A DNA stretch of 44,260 nucleotides from contig JAFRFG010000023.1 in assembly GCA_017434455.1 (NCBI GenBank), forward strand, positions 1 to 44,260, written 5' to 3'. The notes beneath the pieces were generated by a model that was not told the DNA's origin, made no database searches, and saw nothing but the letters and a program-made list of their open reading frames with translations. Each line of letters opens with the position of its first letter. The first letter of the stretch is position 1. Shown in pieces: positions 34,387-41,635 of this stretch. The translations under genes were made by a program, and so were the position numbers. The stretch is from Thermoguttaceae bacterium. Its GTDB lineage: Bacteria > Planctomycetota > Planctomycetia > Pirellulales > Thermoguttaceae.

Positions 34387-34518
34387 CTAATAGACTTCTT
34401 GCGGGCGGATCAAGGCTAGGTCATCGTTCGTGTGATCCGGGCACTTTTGTATGTATCCCGGCTCAATCTTGCCCAGATTAACAACTAGCGCGAACATCCC
34501 GCCGCGGGCGGTGTCCAT
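34387..34518 (-). CDS. Array family E mini-protein, copy E1
   Basis: 43 aa. It begins MDTARGGMFALVVNLGK and ends with Q-E-V-Y and TAG. The first 17 residues align without gaps with E2 (MSSLRGGKIVFVVNLGK): M, RGG at 5-7 and VVNLGK at 12-17 are the same. Codon third positions differ (GGC/GGT and AAG/AAA among the four copies), as expected of a translated sequence. GAGGGG is adjacent to the ATG, with another G run 9 bases upstream. It lies about 140 bases upstream of C2. Function unknown; a leader peptide is possible. Confidence 0.55.
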   Translation of the reverse strand: MDTARGGMFALVVNLGKIEPGYIQKCPDHTNDDLALIRPQEVY

Positions 34519-34671
34519 CCCCTCTTATCCCCCAAGGGGGGAAGGGGAGAGGGTCGGCGTCGCGGCGGGGTGTCGCCTGTACCTTGCGGGGACGAGGTTT
34601 TGAGATCATCGGCGGCCGAACCGAGCGAGGGGGGGCTGTCGTCCCCCTCGCCCCCCATACCGACCGGCCGG

Positions 34672-35160
34672 TCAGCCGCGGTATATGGTCCGGTAGATCG
34701 TGTCTATCTTTTTAAGGGAAAAACGTTTTTCCGGATGTTTCCTTCTCAGCCATTCGCAGATCGAGTCGGCGTCGATATCTTCCCCTTCGGCGGCAAGGGC
34801 ATCTTCGGCCTGTCCGATCTGTGACAAGAGCCAGGCCAGGGAGGTGCTTCCGGATGAAGTTCTCATCTCCTTGGTTCTCACCTCCCAGACAATGACTCTT
34901 CCGATATACGTGAAGAGATAATTACCGCCCCTGTGCAAGTCGTAGTTGCGCAGCGCTTCGATGAAACCCAAATAACCGTCTTGAAGGGCGTCGTCGGAGA
35001 TCTTTTTCTTGGCTTCCGCCTTTTGGACCATCGAGACAATAAAATCCCTGTACTCACCGATGAGCCGGTCCTGGATCTGACGGACGACCTCGGCGTCGTC
35101 AAGGGACGCCTGAAGGGTGGAGATTTGGTTGATTAAGGAATGGATTTTTTCGTTGTTCAT
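34672..35160 (-). CDS. Array family A sigma-like factor, copy A4
   Basis: 162 aa. The N-terminal helix (INQISTLQASLDDAEVVRQI) leads to a region 2 part at about 45-105 (ISDDALQDGYLGFIEALRNY, DLHRGGNYLFTYIGRVIVWE), the best match to sigma-70 region 2 in the array. The C-terminal 50 residues are (DADSICEWLRRKHPEKRFSL, then KKIDTIYRTI), a possible winged or region 4-like HTH. The ATG at 35160 has AGGAG 7 bases upstream. An in-frame ATG 24 bases earlier would add MFNIRSDS, a curious echo of the family B start. Confidence 0.75.
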   Translation of the reverse strand: MNNEKIHSLINQISTLQASLDDAEVVRQIQDRLIGEYRDFIVSMVQKAEAKKKISDDALQDGYLGFIEALRNYDLHRGGNYLFTYIGRVIVWEVRTKEMRTSSGSTSLAWLLSQIGQAEDALAAEGEDIDADSICEWLRRKHPEKRFSLKKIDTIYRTIYRG

Positions 35161-35317
35161 AGAATCACTCCTGATATTGAACATTTCTTTTGATTCATTT
35201 ACCTGCTTGGCCCGCGGCCGTCCTCTTTTAGGGGCGGCGCGGGCCTCGATCGGTTTGGAAAAACAACGCGCTTTCCCCCCTCGGCTTCCTCCTTTCCGCG
35301 TGCCGAGGGCTTCAAAC

Positions 35318-35360
35318 GCGAAGGGGAACGGAACCTTTAAAAGATCCCGTTCCCCTTCGC
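35318..35360 (-). terminator. Hairpin after B2
   Basis: A perfect 14-bp stem (35318-35331 with 35347-35360) surrounds a 15-base loop containing TTTAAAAG. It lies 100 bases past the B2 stop and about 160 bases upstream of A4, so it probably ends B2 transcription. No long T run follows. Confidence 0.55.
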
Positions 35361-35459
35361 TGATGTTGGTCGTATTGTGTTTGTCGCGCGCTCGCCTGTC
35401 AGAGCGCTGGTAAGAGGCGCGATGAAAACACCCCGCCCTGACGCTCCCGCGGCGCGGCG

Positions 35460-36263
35460 TCAGGCCGGTTTGTCTTTTTCGTCCTCATGGTTCCGGTCGT
35501 TCTCATTGTCCCCCGTGTCTTCGTCGTCTTCGTCGTCTTCCTCCGCGAGAGAATCGGCCTCTTGTTCCTCCTTGTCGTCGTTGAACTCGTCGTCGTCGGG
35601 GAACAGGTACGCGGAGGGAGCGAAATCCGGATGCTCCTCGCCGGATTCGGGATCGGGATCGTTCCTCGACAGGTACGACAGAATCCGCGGCTCAAACAGA
35701 ACGTAGAACCGGTTCGTAAAATCCTTCTTGGCCTTGAAGCAGATCGACCGGTAACAATGAATGAACTGTTTCGTGTACTCCCCGGTCCATTCGGGGGTGC
35801 ATCGCTCGATCCCCAGCATCCGCTTCTGAAGCCGGGGGACGATGCCGAACAGCTCCCAGCGGCGGGTCTCTTCCTTGATGACCTCGGATAAGGTCGTGTG
35901 GCAGATTTCCGTCATCGCCTCGCGCTGCCGGTCCGTCCCGTCGAGCCATAAACCATAGGCCCGGCGGCGCGCCTCTCCGATGGTCGCCTGAAGCCAAATC
36001 CACGGATCATCACAGATATGAAGGACGGTCTGCTGTTTTACCACCCACAGCGGGTTATCAACGGGGTATGGGTCTATCCCCTTCCAGCCGGGGAGCTTCT
36101 TGGCGGCCTTCTCAAATTCCGCCCACTCCCCGTCGGTCAGAAACAGGGTCATCGTCTCCCTGTTGACATTCGTCGTCGTCGCGTAGCGGGCCCAAAGGGC
36201 GTTGCCCCCATTGTTCCACCACGTGTCGTCCAAAACTTCGGCGTTCGAGCGTAAATTCCACAT
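35460..36263 (-). CDS. Array family B protein, copy B2
   Basis: 267 aa. Start MWNLRSNAEVLDDTWWNNGG, then NALWARYAT, NVNRETMTLFLTDGEWAEFE, LPGWKGIDPYPVDNPLWVV and TVLHICDDPWIWLQ. The middle has WELFGIVPRLQKRMLGIERC and WTGEYTKQFIHCYRSICFKA. The last ~65 residues are strongly acidic (Asp/Glu/Asn, with EEDDEDDED). AAAGGAG is 8 bases before the ATG at 36263. No known domain. The acidic tail could mimic DNA or bind a basic partner (inference). Confidence 0.8.
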   Translation of the reverse strand: MWNLRSNAEVLDDTWWNNGGNALWARYATTTNVNRETMTLFLTDGEWAEFEKAAKKLPGWKGIDPYPVDNPLWVVKQQTVLHICDDPWIWLQATIGEARRRAYGLWLDGTDRQREAMTEICHTTLSEVIKEETRRWELFGIVPRLQKRMLGIERCTPEWTGEYTKQFIHCYRSICFKAKKDFTNRFYVLFEPRILSYLSRNDPDPESGEEHPDFAPSAYLFPDDDEFNDDKEEQEADSLAEEDDEDDEDTGDNENDRNHEDEKDKPA

Positions 36264-36296
36264 TCTTATTTCTCCTTTCGGATAGTGTTGATAAAA

Positions 36297-36330
36297 GAAC
36301 CTCCCAACGGCGGCGGCCGCGGGGAGGTTC
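36297..36330 (-). terminator. Hairpin after C3
   Basis: Stem 36297-36305 with 36322-36330 (GAACCTCCC/GGGAGGTTC), GC-rich 16-base loop, and CTTTTAT on the minus-strand 3' side. It lies 33 bases past the C3 stop and upstream of B2. Confidence 0.65.
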
Positions 36331-36363
36331 ACCGTTTTGTTTCCCGGAAACGGGACAAAGGTT

Positions 36364-36702
36364 TTACTTACCCTTGTAGTTGTTCCTTTCGCAGTATTTC
36401 TCTATTGCCTCCTTTCGCCAGGCCTGAACGAAGTTTTCGCTCATCCATAGGACGGCCCGCCTGTACGCGTCGGAGGAATGTTTCCGAACACAGTCGGCCA
36501 GCGTCGACCACACCTCGTAGCGGAAGTTCGGACACCGCTTGGCGATGATCGCGTCGGCCTCCTCCGGGGTAAGGTTTCGTTTCCCCTCGGCGTCGAGCAG
36601 TTGATTGACGATCCCGCAGCATGCCCGAATCGCAAGGATTAAGCCGAGCTCCTGCTTGTCCGCTGCGAGCATTACCTTCTCGACGTTCAGATTCAGTTTC
36701 AT
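36364..36702 (-). CDS. Array family C small protein, copy C3
   Basis: 112 aa. Start MKLNLNVEKVMLAADKQELG. The family layout follows: KRCPNFRYEVWSTLADCVRK, then the signature VLWMSENFVQAWRKEAIEKY. The WLT of other copies is WMS. AAAGGAG stands 8 bases before the ATG at 36702 (the open frame extends 40 codons further, without family similarity). It is similar to C4 in spacing and in the AW-[RK]-E-E/A-[YI]-I-E-x-Y ending. Unknown function. Its own 3' hairpin follows. Confidence 0.75.
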   Translation of the reverse strand: MKLNLNVEKVMLAADKQELGLILAIRACCGIVNQLLDAEGKRNLTPEEADAIIAKRCPNFRYEVWSTLADCVRKHSSDAYRRAVLWMSENFVQAWRKEAIEKYCERNNYKGK

Positions 36703-36874
36703 TGCGTTTGCTCCTTTCTTCGGCCGGCTGTATATATAATTGACGGCGACATCAACATACACACCGCGCGGCTTGACCCATGATTTGACCGCCGGAAAAC
36801 AAAACCGACGGCGCCTGGTCACCCTTTAATAGGGTTATCGTAGGCAGGGCAAATAGCCCCTACTGTTTGCTTCT

Positions 36875-36952
36875 TTATCTCCGTTTTTTGTCTGTTTTTT
36901 GCTTGTTTTCGACGCTGATTTTACCCAGATTAACACAGGGCTTCCCGGACAC
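36875..36952 (-). CDS. Possible family E mini-protein, copy E3 (degenerate)
   Basis: 25 codons from a GTG (36952): VSGKPCVNLGKISVENKQK and a basic end. The CVNLGK segment matches E1 and E2, but there is no ATG or SD at the equivalent place. It may be a remnant of the family. It lies about 170 bases upstream of C3. Confidence 0.3.
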   Translation of the reverse strand: MSGKPCVNLGKISVENKQKTDKKRR

Positions 36953-37008
36953 CCGACCCGACGGTGAAGAGGGGAGGGGAGGAGCCGCTTCGGCCGGCCC
37001 CGAAAGAA

Positions 37009-37054
37009 AACGGCGATTTTCAAGGGAACCTTTCGGTCCTTAAAAATCGCCGTT
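37009..37054. repeat. Long hairpin of a duplicated ~85-bp segment, copy 1
   Basis: A 17-bp stem with one mismatch (37009-37025 with 37038-37054: AACGGCGATTTTCAAGG against CCTTAAAAATCGCCGTT) has a 12-base loop containing CCTTTCGGT. The segment from about 36987 to 37073 recurs almost unchanged at 40689-40786. It lies 27 bases past the C4 stop, so it probably acts as a terminator. Confidence 0.8.
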
Positions 37055-37081
37055 CCTCGCCGCGCGGCGGGTTTACGCCTG

Positions 37082-37417
37082 CTATTGACAGCACCTCTCA
37101 CTGAAATAGTACTCGATATACTCCTCCTTCCACGCGTCTATCAGGTTGTCGGTCAGCCAGCGGTCGGCCTTTTTATAGATCTCGGGGTACTTGGGCAGGC
37201 AGCAATCCAATAGCGTGGTTTTGGCCAGCTCCCGAAATTCCGGGAACTCATCTTCGAGATACCGCTGCCCCTCCTCTTTTGTCGACGCGCTATTGTCACC
37301 GTCAGACAACAGGTACATCACCGTGCTTTTGACCGCCCGCTCGGCGACGATCATCCCCTGCTCTTGCGGGGGCAGATGCTTGATCACATCCCCAATCTTT
37401 AAATCGATTCCTCTCAT
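37082..37417 (-). CDS. Array family C small protein, copy C4
   Basis: 111 aa. Start MRGIDLKIGDVIKHLPPQEQ. Then ERAVKSTVMYLLS, EFPEFRELAKTTLLDCCLPK, YPEIYKKADRWLTDNLIDAW and KEEYIEYYFSERC. This is the clearest form of the family signature WLTxxLIxAWxEE. AAAGGA is 9 bases before the ATG. It is followed by the repeated hairpin element and preceded by B3, 72 bases away. No similarity to a known domain; Cys pairs (CC) might bind metal but are not conserved across copies. Confidence 0.8.
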   Translation of the reverse strand: MRGIDLKIGDVIKHLPPQEQGMIVAERAVKSTVMYLLSDGDNSASTKEEGQRYLEDEFPEFRELAKTTLLDCCLPKYPEIYKKADRWLTDNLIDAWKEEYIEYYFSERCCQ

Positions 37418-37489
37418 GCTTGGTTTTCCTTTCTATAGGTTCTCTTGGTTCAAAGCTTGTTTGCCGCGGGGTTTCGGCTCGCGGCGGAT

Positions 37490-38230
37490 TCATTCGTCCT
37501 CGTCGTCGTCTTCCTCCTCTTCTTCATAGTCTTCGTCTTCATCTTCGTCGTCATCGTCATCGTCCACATCGCGCTGGCCGGCCTGGAGCCATTCCCAGGG
37601 CGAATAGGTTTCGTCCTCTTTCGGCCGGCCCTTAGAAAACTCATGGGTCAATCTCACACTAAACAGGCGGATAAATTGCGCGGAGAACTCTTTCCCCGCC
37701 TTTAAACAGATCAACCGCATGCTTCTCCAAAACATCTCGGTATACTCACCCTGCCATTCGGCCGCGGCACGCTGTACACCATACAGACGGGGAATCAGCT
37801 TGGGGACAATCCCGAACAGCTCCCAGCGGGACGTCTCATTTTTGATTCCGTCCTCGATACACCCATTGAAGCAATCGGTGATACGCTGTCGGTAGTCATC
37901 AAGGTCCTTCTTCCATCCGAATAAGCAATAGGTCTTTATCGGGGGCTCAACGGATTGGAGCCAAGCCCTGGGATCATTGCAGATATACAGGATCGTACTC
38001 TGTTTAACGGCCCACAGCGGGTTATCGATCGGGTAGGGGTCAACGCCCACCCAGCCGGTCAGTTTCTCCGCCTCCGCCTTGAACTCGGCCCACTGCTCGT
38101 CGGTTAGAAATAGGGTGTTCGTGTCCCGATTGATGTTGTCCTCGCGGGCGTATCGTTTCCAAAGGGCATTGCCCCCGGCTTCCCACCAGGTCTCATCGAG
38201 TACATCGCTGTTGGATCTTAGGTTCCACAT
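37490..38230 (-). CDS. Array family B protein, copy B3
   Basis: 246 aa. Start MWNLRSNSDVLDETWWEAGG, then NALWKRYAREDNINRDTNTL, LTDEQWAEF, LTGWVGVDPYPIDNPLWAVK and TILYICNDPRAWLQ. The middle is WELFGIVPKLIPRLYGVQRA and the end is a Glu/Asp tail (DDDDDDEDEDEDYEEEEE). AAAGGA is 9 bases before the ATG. It is about 85 percent identical in the first 90 residues to B4, pointing to a recent duplication. The E2 frame overlaps its start by 13 bases. Confidence 0.82.
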   Translation of the reverse strand: MWNLRSNSDVLDETWWEAGGNALWKRYAREDNINRDTNTLFLTDEQWAEFKAEAEKLTGWVGVDPYPIDNPLWAVKQSTILYICNDPRAWLQSVEPPIKTYCLFGWKKDLDDYRQRITDCFNGCIEDGIKNETSRWELFGIVPKLIPRLYGVQRAAAEWQGEYTEMFWRSMRLICLKAGKEFSAQFIRLFSVRLTHEFSKGRPKEDETYSPWEWLQAGQRDVDDDDDDEDEDEDYEEEEEDDDEDE

Positions 38231-38457
38231 AATATTGGTTTCCTTTCATGTAATGTATATGTATATAGGTATGAGTGCCCCGACGGATCGGAACACTCTT
38301 TACGGCCACCATAATGATAGGGATCAAGACAAAAGAATTGTCGCCCTTTCAAAGAATTGTCGCCCTTTCGCGGAAAAAACCGTTTTCGCTTGTCCTCGGG
38401 CTGGTTTTTGCCCAGATTAACAACAAACACGATTTTGCCGCCGCGCAAAGAACTCAT
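38218..38457 (-). CDS. Array family E mini-protein, copy E2
   Basis: 79 codons from the ATG at 38457, with AAGGGA 6 bases upstream. The first 17 residues (MSSLRGGKIVFVVNLGK) align gap-free with E1. The rest is very basic (EDKRKRFFPRKGDN), and a 19-bp tandem duplication at 38332-38369 shifts the frame, so the original C-terminus may be changed. It ends inside the start of B3, which suggests coupling or leader function. Function unknown. Confidence 0.5.
   Translation of the reverse strand: MSSLRGGKIVFVVNLGKNQPEDKRKRFFPRKGDNSLKGRQFFCLDPYHYGGRKECSDPSGHSYLYTYTLHERKPILCGT
38332..38369. repeat. Perfect 19-bp tandem duplication
   Basis: AAAGAATTGTCGCCCTTTC occurs at 38332-38350 and again at 38351-38369 with no gap. 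Because 19 is not a multiple of three, it shifts the frame of E2. It looks like a recent slippage event. Confidence 0.95.
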
Positions 38458-38535
38458 GGCGATCCCTTGTTTATCGGGGGGGTTGGGTTGTTTCTGCGCA
38501 CACCATTCCCCTTTCATAGGCGTCAATTAGAGTTG

Positions 38536-38625
38536 TCAAGCAGCCGTCACTTTTATTCGGATCTCGACGAAATGAATACTTGTGTACCGGCAATTGTGCT
38601 GGCTATCCAGCCAGGTTTTACCCAT
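38536..38625 (-). CDS. Possible family E remnant, copy E4
   Basis: 29 codons from the ATG within VNMGK (38625). Read further upstream in frame it gives LCVNMGKTWL before a TGA, matching CVNLGK of E3. There is no SD and no family N-terminus, so it is probably a degraded copy. It is in the 298-base region upstream of the rightward methyltransferase gene, which otherwise holds no gene. Confidence 0.25.
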   Translation of the reverse strand: MGKTWLDSQHNCRYTSIHFVEIRIKVTAA

Positions 38626-38755
38626 ATTAACACAAAGACGTCCCAGACTAACCGATCATTCACGAGCCGACACTTCCCTTCCCCTTCCCCTTCCGGTATC
38701 CTTATCCCATAAGGACGCGGGCCGCGGGCGGCTCGGTCTATAGGAATCTTGGTCT

Positions 38756-40684
38756 ATGGCGATCACGAACGAGCATCTCCACCGCGCGAAAAATCTTAAA
38801 CGGGACGAGTTTTATACACGCCTGGAAGATATCGAAAACGAGCTGCCCTATTACTCCGAGCAGTTTCGCGGCGCGGTGGTCTACTGCAACTGCGACCTCT
38901 ATCACAACTCGAATTTCTATAAGTACTTCAAGGACAACTTCGATCACCTGGGACTCAAGAAGCTAATCGCGACCGGCTATATCGATGGCGGCTGCGGGAT
39001 GATAGCGACCTATGACGAGCGAGACAAAGAAGTGGTTCGTCCGCTGCGAAAAGACGGGAGCTTTCTTTCCGACGAGTGCGTCTCACTGCTGGAGATCGCC
39101 GATATTGTCTGCACCAACCCCCCTTTTTCTCTGTTCAGGGAGTATCTCGCCCAGCTAATAGAGTTCAAGAAACGGTTTCTGATCATCGGGAATATCAAAG
39201 CCGTGACCTATAAAAGCGTCTTCCCGCTGCTGAAAGAGGGGAAGATCCGACTGGGTATCAATACCAAGCTGGCAAAATTCAGGATACCCGAGACCTACCC
39301 CACGACGGCCCTGGTCACCACCGACAAGGATGGAAAACGCTTCCTCACAAACGCGTATGCCCGCTGGTTCACGAATCTTGAGTGTCGTCAGCGGCGTAAG
39401 GAATTGCCGCTGTTTCGGCGTTATCACCCGGAGGCGTACCCGGAGTATGACAACTTCGACGCCATTGAAGTGTCGGGGGTGGGCGATATCCCGGTCGATT
39501 ACAGCGGGGTGATGGGGGTGCCTATATCGTTTATGGATAGGTATGACCCGGATCGGTTTGAACTGATTGGGCTGGCGACGCGGTGGAGCGCCCCGCAGCT
39601 GATCACGAAAACCTACGACCGCCGGTCCCCCAACCTCCGTCAACTAAACGCCGGAGCCGTGCTTAATGAAGACGGGAAACTTAGGCCGCTGTTTGCCCGT
39701 ATCCTCATCCGCAACAAAAAACCAATCCCACCCGATCCCGACGCTCTGCTCCCGGAACCGAGCCCGAGCGCCCGGATCGTGTTACCCACACGCCAAGGGG
39801 CGCCGTCACCCATCTATCTTGACGCCGATGCCCCCTTTAATCCGGGTGCCCGGATGAGGGTTCTCCGCCGCAGGGCCATAGTTTCGCCCCTTCCCTGGTG
39901 TGGGGGAAAAACGCGGCACCTCTGCTGGCTGCTGCCGCTGCTCCCCAGGTGCCGCCATTTCGTCGAGCCGTTCGCCGGATCGGCGGTGGTTCTCCTCAAT
40001 CGAGAGCGCTCGCCGCTGGAGACCATCAACGATATCAACGGCGATCTGGTGAACTTCTTTCGGGTTCTGAGGGACCAGCCGGAAGAGCTCATCTGGGCGC
40101 TGGAGCTGACCCCCTTCTCGAGGGAAGAGTTCACGCTGGCACTTTGTGAGGATCAAGAGCTCAGTCCCCTGGAACGGGCCCGGCGCTTTTGCGTTTTGTG
40201 CCAGCAGTCGTACTCGGGGAGGGGAACGATCGCCACACCGGGATTCTGGAGCCCCAGTTTGAATCATAGTGTCCGCTCGGTTGCCGCGTCGGTGGCGAAG
40301 AAACTGATCAAAAACAGTTCGCTGCGGTACACCGCCGAGCGGCTCCTCACGGTCCAGATCGACAACCGGCCCGCGATCGACTGCATTCTCAAGTACGACT
40401 CCCCCGAAACGCTCTTCTACTGCGATCCCCCCTACGCCCCCGAAACTCGCCGAAAGAACGATGATTACGCAAACGAGATGACCACCGACGACCATCGGGA
40501 ACTGGCCGACCTGCTGAACCTGGTCAAGGGGAAAGTCGCGATCTCCGGTTATGACAGCCCGCTGTACAGCGAGCTGTTCCCCGCCCCCAAATGGCGGAAG
40601 TATATCGATAAAGAGCGATCTCTCCGCGAGAGAAACTGCTCCTCGACGCGGCGGGAAGTGGTTTGGATGAACTACGATCCGTAA
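38756..40684 (+). CDS. Double adenine methyltransferase: EcoRI-type fused to D12/Dam-type
   Basis: 642 aa and the only rightward gene of the array apart from the AKR-SDR pair. Residues 1-325 follow the EcoRI adenine methylase family (RAKNLKRDEFYTRLEDIENE, catalytic NPPF at 121-124 in IVCTNPPFSLFREY, GVMGVPISFMDRY). Residues ~375-642 are a D12-class N6-adenine methylase (motif X WCGGKTRH at 381-388, motif I FVEPFAGSA at 402-410, catalytic DPPY at 557-560). A Pro-rich linker (about 325-350) joins them. No cognate nuclease is adjacent. AGGA is 10 bases before the ATG. It may methylate two targets and so protect or mark the array (inference). Confidence 0.88.
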   Translation: MAITNEHLHRAKNLKRDEFYTRLEDIENELPYYSEQFRGAVVYCNCDLYHNSNFYKYFKDNFDHLGLKKLIATGYIDGGCGMIATYDERDKEVVRPLRKDGSFLSDECVSLLEIADIVCTNPPFSLFREYLAQLIEFKKRFLIIGNIKAVTYKSVFPLLKEGKIRLGINTKLAKFRIPETYPTTALVTTDKDGKRFLTNAYARWFTNLECRQRRKELPLFRRYHPEAYPEYDNFDAIEVSGVGDIPVDYSGVMGVPISFMDRYDPDRFELIGLATRWSAPQLITKTYDRRSPNLRQLNAGAVLNEDGKLRPLFARILIRNKKPIPPDPDALLPEPSPSARIVLPTRQGAPSPIYLDADAPFNPGARMRVLRRRAIVSPLPWCGGKTRHLCWLLPLLPRCRHFVEPFAGSAVVLLNRERSPLETINDINGDLVNFFRVLRDQPEELIWALELTPFSREEFTLALCEDQELSPLERARRFCVLCQQSYSGRGTIATPGFWSPSLNHSVRSVAASVAKKLIKNSSLRYTAERLLTVQIDNRPAIDCILKYDSPETLFYCDPPYAPETRRKNDDYANEMTTDDHRELADLLNLVKGKVAISGYDSPLYSELFPAPKWRKYIDKERSLRERNCSSTRREVVWMNYDP

Positions 40685-40721
40685 GGCGCTTCGGCGGCCG
40701 CACCGGTCGGCCCCGAAAGAA

Positions 40722-40767
40722 AACGGCGATTTTTAAGGTAACCTTTCGGTCCTTAAAAATCGCCGTT
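40722..40767. repeat. Long hairpin of the duplicated ~85-bp segment, copy 2
   Basis: A perfect 17-bp stem (40722-40738 with 40751-40767) in the second copy of the segment at about 36987-37073. It lies between the convergent methyltransferase (stop at 40684) and B4 (stop at 40786), so it may terminate both. Flanks on both sides (CGCTTCGGC...CGGCCCCGAAAG and CGCCGCGCGGCGGGTT) are also shared with copy 1. Confidence 0.8.
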
Positions 40768-40785
40768 CTTCGCCGCGCGGCGGGT

Positions 40786-41532
40786 TCATTCATCCTCATC
40801 GTCGGCGTTCTCTTCGCCGCTGTCGTCGTCTCCCTCCTCTTCATAGTCTTCATCATCTTCGTCGTCGTCATCGCACGGGTCGGCCTGCAGCCATTCCCAG
40901 GCCGAATAGGTTTCGTCCTGTTCCGGCCGGCCCTTGGAAAATTCATGGGTCAAACGAAAACTTAGCAGGCGGATAAATTGCTCGGAGAACTCCTTCCCCG
41001 CTTTAATACAGATCGACCACATACTTCTGCAGAACATCTCGTTATACTCGCCTTGCCATTCGGCGGCGGCACGCTGTACACCATACAGACGGGGGATGAG
41101 TTTGGGGACAATCCCGAACAACTCCCAGCGGGACGTCTCATTTTTGATTCCGTCCTCGATACACCCATTGAAGCAATCGGTGATACGCTGTCGATAGTCC
41201 GGAAGGTCTTTCTTCCAACCGAATAGGCAATAAACCTTTATAGGTACTTTGACGGATTGAAGTCACACCCAGGGGTCATTGCAGATATACAGGATCGTAT
41301 TCTGTTTAACGGCCCACAGCGGGTTATCCAACGGGTACGGGTCAATGCCCTTCCACCCCGTCAGTTTCTCCGCCTCCTTCTTGAACTCGGCCCACTGCTC
41401 ATCGGTTAGAAATAGGGTGTTTGTGTCCCGATTGATATTGTCCTCGCGGGCATATCGTTTCCAAAGGGCATTGCCCCCGGCTTCCCACCAGGTCTCATCG
41501 AGTACGTCGCTGTTGGATCTTAGGTTCCACAT
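40786..41532 (-). pseudogene. Array family B protein, copy B4, interrupted by in-frame TGA
   Basis: It would be 248 aa. Codons 1-89 (MWNLRSNSDVLDETWWEAGG to ICNDPWV) are nearly identical to B3. Codon 90 is TGA (41263-41265), exactly where B3 has TGG (Trp of DPRAWLQ). The frame continues without shift through LQSVKVPIK, WELFGIVPKLIPRLYGVQRA and an acidic tail (DDDDEDDEDYEEEGDDD). A single G-to-A change explains it. It is therefore a recent nonsense mutation, or a readthrough/recoded codon. A shorter product could also start inside the second part. The hairpin of copy 2 follows. Confidence 0.85.
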
Positions 41533-41635
41533 AATGATGTTGTCCTTCCTTTAAAGATGAGTGATCCGCCCTGCGCTCCCTTCCCCTCCCCTTTGGGAGG
41601 ATGGGAAAGGGGCGCTTGAGCGGTTTGATCGTTCG

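Noticed and set aside
38334..38369. Possible CRISPR-like repeat
   Set aside because: Only two adjacent 19-bp copies without spacers; it is a simple tandem duplication.
34469..38633. Four TTRCCCAGATTAACA-like sites as a DNA-level operator
   Set aside because: Two of the four extend to a gap-free 17-codon match beginning with ATG, and the base changes fit codon third positions, so a coding explanation is preferred, though not proven.
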